Below are positions 12,150 to 24,545 of a stretch of 64,000 nucleotides of DNA, piece by piece. The position numbers were made by a program, and so were the translations under genes. The stretch spans positions 70,214,768 through 70,278,767 of the forward strand of contig OZ024826.1 in the NCBI GenBank assembly GCA_964016985.1. Direction: 5' to 3'. Each line of letters opens with the position of its first letter. The first letter of the stretch is position 1. The notes under the pieces are model-generated. The model worked only from the letters and a program-made list of their open reading frames with translations, was not told the origin of the DNA and made no database searches. The stretch comes from Anodontia alba. Its lineage: Eukaryota; Mollusca; Bivalvia; Lucinida; Lucinidae.

Positions 12150-12535
12150 TGGTATTATAGGGTGCGAGCGGTAGGATCCTAGATCAGCCTGCGCGCCTGC
12201 TTTGTCAGGCAGAGATTCTATGGGCGCGCGATCTGCGTACGCATCCGCACGCTCATACGCTTACGTATGCGAATGTGCTTGTGGGTGCGGGTTCGGGCAG
12301 TATATATTGCGCCGCGTGTGTGGATTCTTTGCCCTTTTGGTGTAGTATTATGGGGTGCCAGCGGTAGAATCCTATATCCGCCTGCGCGCCCGCTTTGTCT
12401 GGGACAGGGATTCTATGAGCGCGGTATCCGCATACGCATCCGCATGCTCATGGCTTTACGTATGCTTGTGCGCTTGAGGACGCGGGTGCTGGCTGTATAT
12501 TGCGCGTGAATGGATTCCTCGCCTTTTCCATGATT
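12150..12535. repeat. CpG-rich duplicated patch, about 193-bp units
   Basis: Two units begin 'attatagggtgcgagcggta' (about 12155) and 'attatggggtgccagcggta' (about 12348). Each carries 'cctgcgcgcc', 'gattctatg', 'acgcatccgc' and 'cttacgtatgc'. The patch is far richer in G+C and CpG than its neighbours. The open frame through it has no recognisable domain. It may be a transposon remnant. Confidence 0.7.
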
Positions 12536-12718
12536 TTATGGTTCGCATTTAACTACTGTCCGTGGCTTTCCTATTACTTTTGGCATATATTTGGACCAGC
12601 ATGTGCGTATGCGTAGGCTGATGTGAGTTGTAACTTGAAGTATTTTGTTACTTTCAGGACAGGGGTGTTTTTAGGTCAATGCACAAGTAAGAATGTTTGC
12701 ATAGTAATGAATATTACA

Positions 12719-12754
<36 letters not shown>

Positions 12755-13387
12755 AAAGATATTTTTCAATTACTTCAAGATACCTTGTATCAATTGATTT
12801 TGATCCATTTTGTCACATTTGCTGTGGAAAAAAATCATGAAAGCCTGCTTTATGCCTTTGCAAACGAGACAGGCACGGACCAGCCAGGCTGCCTGCGCAT
12901 CCACGCAGTCTGATCGGCGCCTTTCTTGTTCGCTGCTTGATGTGGCTCTTTTCATATACTCGGGTTTGTATATTCAGGTAAAGTAGCATTGCGTAAGTTA
13001 TTTGCCGCGTAACGTCGCGTTACGTTGTCATAAACGACGTCATGTTAAATGTTTTCAAAATGGAGTTCGGTTATGAAGAAAACGTGAAGTCGAAACGTTA
13101 AAAAAGCTGTGTTTGTCTTATTTCTTTGACCATAAACTATCAGTGCTAATCTATATTCAGACGAGTTGGGTGTATTTTACCTGATAGTATATACATGTGT
13201 ACAATGCGCCTAATAGAACTTACAGTTGCTTAGCAAAACTCTAAACCACTATTATGCAAAATGCAAGCGTTTCTCCAAAATTCAATTAGATTTGCATTGC
13301 CATATAACGGTTTTGTATGAATCAATGTCCAACCTTTATATATACAAAAATTCAGCCGCATATCTTTCCGATGCTAGGGTTACGTTG
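12536..13387. other. Poly-T tract and unassigned sequence
   Basis: A T run lies at about 12722-12751. The segment 12880-12930 holds 'cgcatccacgcagtctgatc', a dispersed short repeat. 'gtcgaaacgt' at 13090 recurs at 16821. No gene is seen. Confidence 0.5.
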
Positions 13388-13430
13388 TTTTTTTTTTTTT
13401 TTTTTTTTTGTTTTTTTTTTGTTGTTTTAT
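13388..13430. repeat. Poly-T tract
   Basis: T run broken by single G residues, directly upstream of the degenerate minisatellite at 13466. Confidence 0.9.
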
Positions 13431-13465
13431 TTTGTTTTGCGAGTTACAGGATTGAGACTATTTGT

Positions 13466-13550
13466 TGTAGTACGAGTCAATTTGCACTTAAATCAGCCCG
13501 TTCTTAAGTCAACTCGTTCTCATTTTGGTATATTCGTTCTCACACAGAAC
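13466..13550 (-). repeat. Degenerate 20-22 bp minisatellite, minus orientation
   Basis: Repeats of 'aactcgttctcattttgg' type, the reverse complement of the motif at 15425-15612. Both arrays lie next to a poly-T tract. Confidence 0.6.
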
Positions 13551-13869
13551 CCGAATATTTTCACGTGTTTTTTTCTTATCTAATAGATCTAATAGAAATA
13601 AAACTATCAAAATTTAAGCGAACAAAATATTAAACGAAAATAAATAAGTAGTCATTTTTACTAATTACTACTTAAATTCGCTAGTTGATTAATTATTAAT
13701 TTGTGCAAATAGTTCTTTTAGATAATACAAGACAGCAAACTCTTTGTCGATATAAGCCGAACGAAACCAATAGGCGCGGCAACGTACGAAATTCGTATTT
13801 TATCGCCAGTTATTGAATGAATCGTAGAACAGTCGACCGACCGATTAAGGTCGTCTTTCGGAGTGTGTC
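13551..13869. other. No gene seen
   Basis: AT-rich up to 13800, then 'gtcgaccgaccgattaaggtcg', a short imperfect inverted repeat. Confidence 0.35.
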
Positions 13870-14345
13870 CTATACCAGACTTGTGAGTCCGTTCATCCTT
13901 TCATCATTCCGTTTGTGGTCAGTTTGCGAAAACGGCCGTAACCGTTAATATTTGGATACTTTTTTGCACACAGGTTAATACCGACTAGACAATAGGAAAA
14001 CAAATGCCACTTTTCATTGACCAAGGCAACGCCGAGACAAGAAAAATGAAAAAAAAAGGGATTGCCGTATGTCTTCAACCATATTGTATTGGGTTTTTTA
14101 ATAGCATTTTGTAGACACATGATACTTAATACAAGGTAGCCAGTCTAGCCAAGGGAATTTCGAAATGCCACTTTTCAATGACCAAGGCAACTTAAAATAT
14201 GTGTCAATTAGCGAAAATGGCCGTAACTCCTGAACCGTTAGGAACACTTTTCGCACACATATTGATACAAAGATCTAGCCAATATTGTTGCCAAAGGCCA
14301 CTTTTCATTGACCGAGGCAAAGCCAAAGCCAAAGCCAAAACATAA
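13870..14345. repeat. Short tandem array of diverged units
   Basis: The phrase 'atgccacttttcattgaccaaggcaa' with 'cggccgtaac...ccgtta' and 'tttgcacaca' recurs about three times (near 13930-14030, 14160-14250, 14285-14320). The organisation is like the arrays inside the Helitron-like elements, but no ends are visible. Confidence 0.6.
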
Positions 14346-15424
14346 ACATATGGAAATCGCTGCAGGGCTTCGGTCATATGGGATATTTTGATAAAAATTT
14401 ATACACACTGCTCTGCACTGTCGTATGCCATCATGTATGTTGTATCATATTGTGTCTTAATGCGTGCTTTTAGAATTCTTAAATATACACAAATCTGTTT
14501 TGATAAAATTTACACATTAATATTTACAAGGGTAGATGTTACATCCTAGCGACTGTCAATCTGAATAAAAACTTCATTTCCAAAGTCACTAGCATACAGA
14601 TCATTGCTCACTTTAATTATATTGACTAAGTAACATTGGCAATTAATCCTCGGATCATAAATGAGTACTTTAGCACTTATGCATCAAAAAAAGAACAAAA
14701 AAGAAAAAACGTTAATCAGTGAAAGGCAACTGGGAAAAGATCCCAATTAAAATGAAGGAAAATTATTAGACTTACTTACAAACGCATTGACTAAGAAACA
14801 ATGGTCTGAGTTATCTTATATGAAATGTCATTTTAAATAAAATCCTGGTGGAGGATTTCAAGTTACAATACATTTTTATTCCAAAATGTGGTTATAATGT
14901 ACTTTTCATTTAATTAGATGGTGCTTTTTGAGTATTTTACTTAACTCATTTATAACCAATCTAGCTCAAAGTTTCAGTAAAAGCCCATTTTACTACCTGT
15001 CTAAAAATTGACAAGCTGTGTCGATCCTTATCATTCTGGGTTTATCTAGGCCTGACTGTCCGAATACTCGGTATGAGTCCAACATTCGTACCGTCTTATT
15101 TTGGTATTCTCTGTGCTTTGATATTATAATCAAAACAAAATAAATAATAATAATAATAAATAATAAATAAAAACAATAAGACACGTCCCCGAGCCACTGA
15201 TCAGATCATGAATTATATCCGTTTACAGACTAAACATTTCCCGTAATACAAACTATCAAATGTTTTGAATTTTGCGTTTTAATGGCATTAAGTATATCTG
15301 GCCAAAGTTTAAAATATCTTAACAATTCAAGGATTTATCATACATATATTAAGTTTTCAAATATTGCATCTGTTTTTCTTTTTTTTTTTTTTTTTTCGTT
15401 CAGTTTATATAATTTACAAAACAG
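14346..15424. other. No gene seen
   Basis: AT-rich. It includes an (ATA)n-like patch at 15145-15175 and a T run at about 15378-15398. Confidence 0.4.
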
Positions 15425-15612
15425 AGGTACGAAAGAACGAATTGGCCAAAACTAAGGGCACGAGTTGACCAAAACGAGAACGAGTTGACAAACATGAGTA
15501 CGAATGACCGAGTAATGAGGACGTATTGACCAAAATAATACGCACTGGCAAATCGATGAGTACAAATTAACCAAAATGAGAACAAACTGATTTAAGTACG
15601 AGTTGACTGGGA
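15425..15612 (+). repeat. Degenerate 20-22 bp minisatellite, plus orientation
   Basis: About eight diverged units of the type 'gagtacgagttgaccaaaat'. The same motif appears inverted at 13466-13550. Confidence 0.7.
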
Positions 15613-16819
15613 GCCTATGCTGTGTGTCACTCATGCTGTAGTATTTTGGACGCATCAGCAGGTAGTAAAATGGACTATCCTGCTTCATTATATTTTGTTC
15701 AAAATTTAAAGACATGTATGATAACGAGTTAAGGTGTCCGAATGCCTAGGGTAAATACGGTATGACCATAAGTTAACATGTAGATTTTGCTTCAAAGTAT
15801 CATTAGAAGAAAACAGAGTCTGGTGAAAATATACACACGACTGAAAAGATAATGCAGAATACTATAAACACACTTGGAAATGCCACTCGAGATATAATGT
15901 CAACACGTTTTGCCATGTTTACCTCCAGCTTTTCCCCAGAGTTGTCCTCCTACAAAAGAAAATCACAAGAAAGATTAGATACAGACTGCAAAAAATAAAT
16001 AAGCAGTAGACAGATGCAAATTGATTAAAGTATGATCAATATACTGTTACGCAGATAAAATCACTCTTGAAATTACTTCTTGAATTAGTGTGGTATGCCT
16101 CCGCATAGACTGGCTATATCGACCATCAGTCGGTTCTAAAAATAAACGAATATGTAGGGGGTTCTTTTGGAAATACTGAGCACTGTCTGTGATTGGGCTA
16201 ATAGTGGTAGTGATCCTGTTTGTTTTTTTCTTGTGTTCTGGCTTCAAATCGCCTCTGGGCCCTTTGTTTTTTGTTACTGTATTGTAATTGTATGTGTTCC
16301 TCTGTGATGTTCGCTTTTGAAGCAGAGGACCCCTAGCAGGCTCAGTAGCCCAGTAAGTTGTGCTGGAGTCGAATGCGCACGCAGATCTGAATCTTGGCTG
16401 GGCGCACATGTCTGAATGTACGTTGTCTAACAATTCAAAAGGCAAACTGCAGACTATTGTAGACTGAGGGAGGCAACTATTTGATGAAAACATGTTTCGA
16501 ATACGTTTAAGTTACAACCCTTGTATTGTCTACTCCGAAAGAGATTGACTGCACATATATGCTACATTAAACATTACCTTATTGAATTATACATATAAAA
16601 CTGCGTGTAATCAAGTTTAGGAAACTACTTGTTTTTATTTTATTGTTATTTTCATTTTATCTACTATACATTATAGATTTTTAATAGTAATAATGATACC
16701 AAAAAGAAAAAGTATGTTGTGGGATACTACTGTTGATACGATAAAAATATTTGAACTGGTGAATTTTTACACACGATTTGTAACCTTTTGGATAAAAATT
16801 ACGACTCGATCTTGAAAGG
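15613..16819. other. Minus-strand open frame 16493-16047, unassigned
   Basis: A 148-codon minus-strand frame has no recognised domain and is rich in Ser, Thr and Arg. The sequence 'gggcgcacatgtctgaatgtac' at 16399 resembles an arm of the inverted repeat at 16820-17016, so it is probably repeat-derived. No splice pair supports it. Confidence 0.25.
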
Positions 16820-17016
16820 AGTCGAAACGTCAAAAAATATACCTTCTGACATGTGCGCCCATCGAATATTCAGAGCAGTTTGGTCTGATCACACTAGGCG
16901 CATTTTGGTTATCAAAGGGTGCAGTGTGCCGTCAATCGGACAACAACGACTATGATCTGGCTTATTTGAGTCTTCGTTGTGCGCACATGTCAGAAGGTAC
17001 GTTTTCTGACGTTCCG
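16820..17016. repeat. Inverted repeat with about 120-bp spacer
   Basis: taccttctgacatgtgcgc at 16840-16858 is exactly complementary to gcgcacatgtcagaaggta at 16981-16999. Weaker pairing extends outwards through 'cgaaacgtc' and 'gacgttcc'. Probably a small foldback element. Confidence 0.8.
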
Positions 17017-17157
17017 GATTAAATCTCCTAAAGATATTGGAGCAATCATCTTCACTGTATATTTTGCTATGTGTTTTACTGCAACGGTAAATCTTTGAAA
17101 CGAGTCATCCTGTAAATGTAGCTGAAAACAGTTTACAAAATAGCAAGTGCTTATCTA

Positions 17158-18439
17158 CGAGGGCGTGTCAATAAATAACCAGCCTATTCCATTTCCGATG
17201 GACCGAGACGGTCACGGTTTTCAAACTTTGTTTCAATATATGTTTTATACATGGGTACAAAATTGCATACGTATCGAGTCATTCTTTAATAAGATATTGA
17301 ATGTCAAACATGGCTAGTGATGCAAAGGCATGCTTTTCATCTAAAGTTGAGTACCGTTCTGTAATTCGGTACTTGTATTTAAAAGGTAAAACGGGCAAGG
17401 AAATACACGGCGAGTTATCCGATGTTTATGGGTCTTCTGCACCATCTTATGCTCAGGTTAAATTCTGGGTAGGGGGATTCAAACGCGGTAGAACGTCTTT
17501 AGAAGATGAAGCCAGGTCTGGACGCCCATTGGATGGTACCGACGAAGAAATGTGTAAGAAAGTTCGGGATCTGGTATACTCTGATAGACGAATTCAGGTG
17601 GAAGAAATAGCGCAAGCATTAGGCATTTCACATGGCAGCGTTTCAACAATCTTACATGATCGTTTAAGTATGCGCAAGCTAACAGCCCGTTGGGTCCCCA
17701 AATCCCTTAGCGATGAGCAAATGGCAACCAGAGCATCAGTATGCAGCGCCTTGTTGGAGCGTTTTAGGTCAAAAGGTGATTTTCTTTTGCGTCTGGTGAC
17801 TGTAGATGAGACTTGGGTTCATTATTATGAGCCAGAGAATAAAGCTCAGAGTCGTCAGTGGGTAGGGCCTGGGTCCACCGAGGCCAAAGAAGTTCAAGAC
17901 GCAACCATCTGCTGGCAAGGTGAGGACCACCGTATTTTGGGACGCAAAAGGCGTTATTATGTTGGACTTTTTACCCAAGAGAAGTACAATAACTGGAGTG
18001 TACTATGCAAACTTGTTAGACCTGCTGAGAACCGCCATCCGTGCAAAACGCCGAGGTAAACTCTCTAAAGGTGTTTTGCTGCAACAGGACAACGCGAGAG
18101 TCCACACTTGCAATGTTGCAAAGGATGCTGTAGAGCGAAACGGGTATGAATTAATACCACATCCTGCCTATTCGCCTGATCTAGCTCCTAGCGACTTCTT
18201 CCTATTTCCAAACTTGAAAAAGGATATCCGTGGACTTAATTTCCGGTCTGATGAAGAAGTCGTGACGGCAGTTGAGGAGTGGGTCAATGGAAAGGACCCT
18301 GATTTTTTCAATTCTGGGCTGGTGGCACTTGAACACCGTTGGTCTAAGTGCATCACACTAGAGGGCAATTACATCGAAAAAGAAGAGGTGGATCTCAACC
18401 GGAAATAAGTTAGGCTGGTTACTTATTGACTCACCCTCG
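17158..18439 (+). mobile_element. Full-length mariner transposon, 1282 bp
   Basis: Terminal inverted repeats begin CGAGGG at both ends. The left continues cgtgtcaataaataaccagc, and the complement of the right end reads tgagtcaataagtaaccagc, giving 25 of 28 matching. Both ends are flanked by the TA target duplication (17156-17157 and 18440-18441). The length is normal for mariner. The transposase inside has one frameshift, so the copy looks recently dead. A second, older copy of the same family lies inverted at 31727-37494. Confidence 0.96.
17301..18408 (+). pseudogene. mariner transposase (DD34D), one frameshift
   Basis: Cut-and-paste transposase of the mariner family. The first frame (17301-about 17890) carries the N-terminal helix-turn-helix regions, the linker motif WVPKSL (about residue 131) and the first catalytic Asp in VDETW (about residue 169). 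The match then shifts by one base near 17887-17892, and the second frame (listed from 17920, ending 18408) carries VFWDAKGV, the second Asp in QQDNARVH and the third in YSPDLAPSDFFLFP. All three catalytic acids are therefore present and only the single indel breaks the gene. The methionine at 17310 (MASDAKA) may be the true start, as it fits the usual mariner N-terminus. It has no link to neighbouring genes. Confidence 0.95.
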
Positions 18440-18441
18440 TA

Positions 18442-19392
18442 TATACTAGTATTTTCATACGGTTTATAATCAATCAAAATATTATTGATAGTAATCAAAA
18501 CACTATCATATATTACCTCCCAAGAAAAACATCATCAGATGTAAGATTATCCTTACAGCTCCTTTATTTTGATTTCCATTGAACTTATCCGTGAAAAACA
18601 ATAAATAACTTCTTTCTGCTATACCGTCTACTTTAACACATTTTGTTTATCTTTTTATTCTGGTGATGATAAGTGTAATAATTATAAAAACATTCATACT
18701 TATAGTAAGCTAACTGGAACATTTTGTTGTTGAGAAATTTGTTTAAGGCTAACTATGTTGGACTTAAAAACATTTCTGATATCAAGAGAGGGACATGCTT
18801 AAAGCTTGAAATGAGACTTAAACCGATTGCTGGTGGATAACTGCTGAAGTATCGTGAAACCAATACGATACATTTCAATTTGTTATATAAAAATCCTTTC
18901 TGTCTGGTTGGAAGGACTGCTGATTTTGTTAATTCCGTGTGGCTGCAGCTTATTAGTCACTAGATCTAGTAATTCTCACTTGTTTTTTTTTTTTTTTTTG
19001 TTTTTTTTTGTTTTTTTGTTTTTTTGTATATATATATAAATGCTAAAGTGCTAAACAATATGAAATGATTAATTAACACTGGTAAAGTACATAAGTGAAC
19101 GAAGGAACTGATACAATCAGATCCACATCAAGTTTTCAACATTAAAGTCAACGGCAACAAAAACAAAATGGCAAACAGAGGTACTAAAATAAAGTTAAAC
19201 GGCAATAAAAACAAAATGGCAAGCAGAGGTGGCGACCCTTTTAAAAAGATGGCAACTCTGTTGCTCAAACGTAACTGAATTATATCTATAACTACCATAA
19301 TTGTTAAAAGAAAGGCATTTGAAAGAGAAACACTACAAAACATTGAAAAATACCACAATAAAAATACCGCTTGGAACGTTTAGTAATAAATT
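18442..19392. other. No gene; poly-T tract at about 18980-19025
   Basis: AT-rich. The T tract is broken by single G residues. The short sequence 'ggcaacaaaaacaaaatggcaa' is repeated at 19150 and 19203 (unit about 53 bp). Confidence 0.5.
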
Positions 19393-19690
19393 ACTGGGGG
19401 TAGGGAGCTTAAGCTAGATTTACGGGATCCCAACCCTCGTCCTCAGCTTCCATAGTAGTAAAAATATATATTGTTTTGATCCCCATGAAGGTCTTCTAAC
19501 TCGTCCATGAATCATTATGGGCAACAAATAAATCACAGATAAAGACTAATGAAGCAAAGATGAGGACTCGACAGTAACAACGTGTTAAGACACTTGGAGA
19601 TTCCATGGGGTCAAACACCAACACTGGAATACTGGAGCAAAAGAAAAAATAACTGAACGCTGGTAAGACCACTGCAGCAAATTCAAACAT
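19393..19690 (-). mobile_element. 3' tail of the reverse-transcriptase element, minus strand
   Basis: The reverse complement matches the tails at 2391-2735 and 26781-27345: 'tgattcatggacgagttaga', 'ctatggaagct', 'gggatcccgtaaatctagct' and 'ttttcttttgctccagtatt'. No coding part remains. Confidence 0.8.
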
Positions 19691-20353
19691 TTCTGTTGCC
19701 GATATTCGTTAGAGGTTTTCATAAAACATGTACTTTTCTATTTACGCCATCTACTTTATTTCATGGTACTAATTGCCTTTAAAATAGTAGTGTTATATAC
19801 TAAATTATATAAGAAACGCCTGTTAGTTATCATTGCCTGGCTAAATACACATTTTATTTTTTGCAAAGAAATATAAAAATAAACAAAATATCTAATTTGC
19901 TTGCAACCCGTACACTATATTATACACTTTAGTGCGGAGGAAAACATAAAAAAAATCGGAGATACATATGATCACATTTTTTGCGTCTGCCTGGCTAGTA
20001 AATAAACCCCATGTCAGTGGAGAATAGGTTGCCGATGACTGAGCACATTTGGCGTATTGAATACACCCAGACTGTTACTGTTTACTTTGGCCTCGGATTC
20101 AGATAGAAAAAGAAGGAGGAATAGAAGACGTCTGCTCAACTCGCTGGTTGAGTTGAACCCTAGGAAAAGCCATTCTTTGTTTTCCCATGTCTGAATGCAA
20201 TATATCAAAGCATTAGAATCGGGTCACTAGTTCTCAAATTTTAACTCCCTACCCTACTACGATGCATTATGTGCAATTATATAATCATGACAACTTGACA
20301 TGCCATGCTTATTAAAGCGATATTAGTTATGATCTTCTGTAATGCTTTTCTTT
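19691..20353. other. No gene seen
   Basis: AT-rich. Short open frames have no recognised domain. Confidence 0.4.
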
Positions 20354-22777
20354 GGCTCACCTGAGCACGAAGTGCTCAGTGAGCTATTTTTATAGGCCAT
20401 TACTCCGGCGTCCGTTGTCGTCGTCTGTCCGACGTTCGTCGTCTGTCAACAATTGACATCTCCTTCTAAACTACTGGGCCATTTTGTACCAAACTTCACA
20501 GGAATGATCCTTGGGAGATACTTACTTAAAATTGTTCAAAGAATTGGAATCTAAGCAGAACTCTGGTTGCCATGACAACCAAAAAGAAAACAAAAGAAAA
20601 AAAAAACCTTCAAAAATCGTCTTGTCAGAAATCACTAAACCGATTTCAATATAATTTGGTAAAAATGTTATTTTGGTAATTCTCTGCCAAGAATGTTCTA
20701 GCCATCATGATTCGTCAAAAAACCGCTGCCAGGGGTAGAGCGTGGGGTGGGAGGGGCATATTTTCCCTATATATTTATATAGAAAAAATTTAAAAATCTT
20801 CTTATCAGAAACCACTCAACCAATTTCAGTATTACTTGGCAAAGATATTCCTTTGGTAACCCGCAACCAAGATTGTTCAAGCCGTCATGATTTGTCGAAA
20901 AACATGGCCGCTATTGGTGGGGGTTATTTACCCTATATATCTATGTAGAAAAATTTAAAAATCTTCCTGTCAGAAATCACGTGACCGATTTCAATATTAC
21001 TCGGCAGAAATGTTCCTTTGGTGACCCTCTACCAAGATTGTTAAAGACGTCATGATTTATCAAAACACATGGCCGCTAGAGGGCGGGGCTTATTTTCCCT
21101 TTTTATATATATTTAGAAAACTTTTCAAAAACTCTTCTTGTCAGAAGCCACCAGAACGATTTCAATATAACTTGGCAGCAATGTTTCTTTGGTGACCTTC
21201 TACCAAGATTGTTCAAACCGTCATGATTCGTTAAAAAGCATGGCCATTAGGGGCAGGGCTTATTTTCCCTATATATCTATATAGAAAACTTTAAAAATCT
21301 TCTTGTCAGAAACTATTGTACCGATTTCAATATAATACGGCAGAAATGTTCCTATGGTGACCTTCTACCAAGATTGTTAAAACCATTATGAATTCGTATA
21401 AAAACATGGCTGCCAGAAGGCGGGCTTATTTTCCCTATATAGCTATATAGAAAAATTTAAAAATCTTCCTGTCAGATACTACTGGTGTGATTTCAACATA
21501 ACTTTGCTGGAATATTTCCCTGGCGATCCTCTACCAAGATTTATCAAGCCGTCATGATTTGCCAAAGAAACATGGCCACTAGGGGCTGAGGCTTTTTTCC
21601 CCTAGATATCTATATAGAAAACTTTAAAAATCTTCTTGCTAGAAACCACTGGAACAATTTTAACTTTTTATTACTTAGCAGGAAAGTTTTCTGGGTGACC
21701 CCCCTATCAAGATTATTCAAGCCTTCATGATTCGTCGGAAAACATGGCCTCTAGTGGGTGGGGCTTATTCTCCCTATATATCTATATAGAAAACTTTAAA
21801 AACCACTGGATCGATTACAGTATAACTTGGCAAAAAGTTCCCTTTGTGAGCCTCTACCAAGATTGTTTAAGCCAGCAGATTCGTCAAAACCATGGCCGCC
21901 AGTGGGGTGGGGAGGGGGTAAGAGGGGTGGGGGGGGGGCAGAATTTATTTTCCCTATATATCTGTATAGAAAAAATAAAAATCTTCTTGTCATAAACTTC
22001 TGGACCGATTTCAATAAAACTTGGCAGAAATGTTCCTTTAGTGACCTTCTACCAAGATTGTTCAAGTGTCATGATTCGCCAAAAAAAAATCTATATAGAA
22101 AACTTTAAAAATCTTCTTGTCAGAAACCACTGTACCGATCTTAATATAATACAGCCGAAATATTCTTTTGGTGATCCTCTACTAAGAGTGCACAAGCCAA
22201 AAAAACATGGCTGCCAAGGGGCTGGGGCTTAATTCGAAAACTCCTTTTGTAGGAAACCTTAGACCTAGGGCTTCCAAATTTTATATGTAGCTTTATCTAG
22301 TGGCTTTATACCAAGACTGTTCAAATTTTAGTCCTGGGGTCAGAAATGGCTCTTACCCGGGGATGACTAATTTTACATAGACTTTATATATAGTGAAATC
22401 TTGAAAAATCTTCTTGTCGGAAACCATTAGGCCTAAGGTTACCGAATTTGGTTTGTAGCTTTATCTAGTAGACCTCTATTAAGACTGTTCAACTTAGATC
22501 ACTGGGGTAAAAACTGGCCCCACCCTGGGGTTCAGTAGTTTTATACAGACAAGTAAGTGTCAAATAAGCTTTTCCTCTAATACTACTAGCCAGATTTTGA
22601 AATAAGTCGGCAGAACTGTTCTTGGATGACAGTCTATTAAAGCATAGAGAGTCGTATGAAGAGAAAAGGATAGTCTTTTAGAATATACTATGTTGCATTA
22701 AATTGTTGAAGTAACTGATGATGGCCGGATACAATGACACTCGGGTGAGCGAATTAGGCCCCTCTGGGCCCTCTTGT
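20354..22777 (-). mobile_element. Helitron-like tandem-array element, copy A
   Basis: In reverse orientation. The left end (element 3' end) is a strong hairpin, gctcacctgagcac-gaa-gtgctcagtgagc (20355-20384). It is followed by 'cgtccgttgtcgtcgtctgtcc' and an array of roughly ten 165-170 bp units with 'cttgtcagaaaccactgga', 'ccaagattgttcaagcc', 'aacatggccgc' and 'ttattttccctatatatct'. The right end, read as complement, begins acaagagggcccag and then cgctcacccgag, so gctcacctgag-type motifs face each other at the two ends. It has no coding capacity. Central tandem repeats between subterminal inverted repeats resemble bivalve pearl-type and Helitron-linked satellite elements. Confidence 0.8.
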
Positions 22778-24404
22778 TTATACTGTGGTTACCGCTATAC
22801 AACTGCCCAGTTTGCCTCCTATTTTGTTTTCATGTGGAATGTCAGTTGTTCTTGAGCTAGCATTGTGGTCGTCTTTTTATACCGCTGCCAATTTTGCTTC
22901 CTGATTTCTGTTCTGTTTTTCCTGTTCGTGATTGCATGCGCTTAGTAAGTATTCTTGTGGTAATATAAGGAACTTCTTCAGGAGATTAGGATGATGTTTC
23001 GACCAATAAAAAGAAGTGATAGAACAAACGCCACATATGAAGCCATCGACGCACAAGCAAAGACGAACAACAACAAAGAAATTTCCTTAGAGGAGAACTA
23101 ATGTGGTGGTGGGTGGTGTTGGGCGCAATATTCGCTTGAAACCTCACCCTTAATTCTGAAGCAATTCCAAATTACAAATATATGGTCGGTCGTACCTAAT
23201 CTGTGAAATATCACAGTAAACGCATATAATTAAAACACTGTGATGAAACAAAGCAAAGGGCTCGATGGCGATTTGAAGGCAGAACACAAGAAAGCCACAA
23301 ACAGAGCCATGATTGGCAGACCACAGGCATTCCTTTAGGCTCCCTAGTAGTTGGTCTGCTGGCTATTCCACGTGGTTCCTCTGTTGCAGTTCTCCTTCGT
23401 TCGGTCCTCATCAGAAGAAAACTACTGGCATTTTTTCTTCGTTTTTGCAGAATATAAAGTCTAATATTTCATTCAAAAACAAATAAGAAAATTAGAATGA
23501 TTTGTCACGCCTACTCGGCTGTACAAAAATATGAAAATATGCTTTAAAATGTTCATGTTTTATTAAAAGTCTAAAAAAAAAGGTTTTAAGCTTTAAACTT
23601 TGGAACCTTGCGAACGTGCCTCACAATGTTAGGTTCAGTACTTTTAGAGTGGACAGTTTAAAGGCTCCATTTTCCAGAATGACATGATTTGTTATCGTAC
23701 CAATGAATTAATATTGGCAAGATTAATTCAGAGATACGATCAAAATCATATCATTTTTTGATCCAATTCATAAACGAGAGACTAACTGAAATTTTACAGG
23801 CTGTCAGGTGCCACATTTTATAATTTGTATTAATACCCTATATCAATTTATTAAACCTTTCTTGGATAATAAAATGTCTATTTTTGTGGAATATGGAACA
23901 TTTAGTAAATAAAACAAATTTTCCTGAGGTTTTAAAGGCAGCCATAAGAAGAAATGCTTTATTAACTTAGAAATGAGGCCAATCCCCTTCCATCACTTTA
24001 CGTGGGGAAAAGGGGAATCGAGAAAGGCGTCAGAAATTATGAGGTCACATGATAAAAAATGAAGGAAACTCGTGGTTTTATAGCCCGATGCATCCGACAG
24101 CTGCATATAAGAGGTCAGTATAGTGATTTGCTTGTAGTTATAATTTTACTTCATGTTTCTTCACTAATTGTTTCTTGTAAATATCGTTAACCGCGTACCA
24201 TGCATAGGTCACTATGTTAACCACTGGTCTACAACATATAGTATATCATCTTGTCTACGACATATCTTCTGTTCATCATGGCATACGCTGACCGAATTCG
24301 GTGTCTATTTCAGTCTAGAAAATATGGTTAATATCATAGTACAAAAACGACAATTGTAACTGAGAATTAATTGCAGTTTTGTAATTATTTGTGTTTTACT
24401 TTGA
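22778..24404. other. No gene seen
   Basis: 'tataccgct...caattttgcttcctg' and 'accgctatacaactgcccag' at 22790-22910 look like two diverged copies of one short unit. The rest is AT-rich with no supported feature. Confidence 0.4.
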
Positions 24405-24543
24405 TGATTTACTGATGGGTTAGAGAACCCCACGCGGACCGAATATATATTTGTGATTTTTAGTTGCATCAAAACTTAATTAAGTGCGAGCCTTTTGCAG
24501 ATTGTTACAAGGCGGTTCTTCTTTTGCCGTTCTTCTTTGTTTG
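24405..24543 (+). mobile_element. 3' tail fragment of the reverse-transcriptase element
   Basis: 'gatgggttagagaaccccacgcggaccgaat' and later 'caaggcggttcttct' match the tail at 2590-2735. The tail is broken by the MITE that follows. Confidence 0.65.
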
Positions 24544-24545
24544 TA

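Noticed and set aside
12267..12509. Arg-rich open frame in the CpG-rich patch
   Set aside because: High GC keeps frames open by chance. It spans the duplication without any domain or splice support.
20742..22232. Similar open frames in copy A
   Set aside because: Same explanation: array units with few stop codons.
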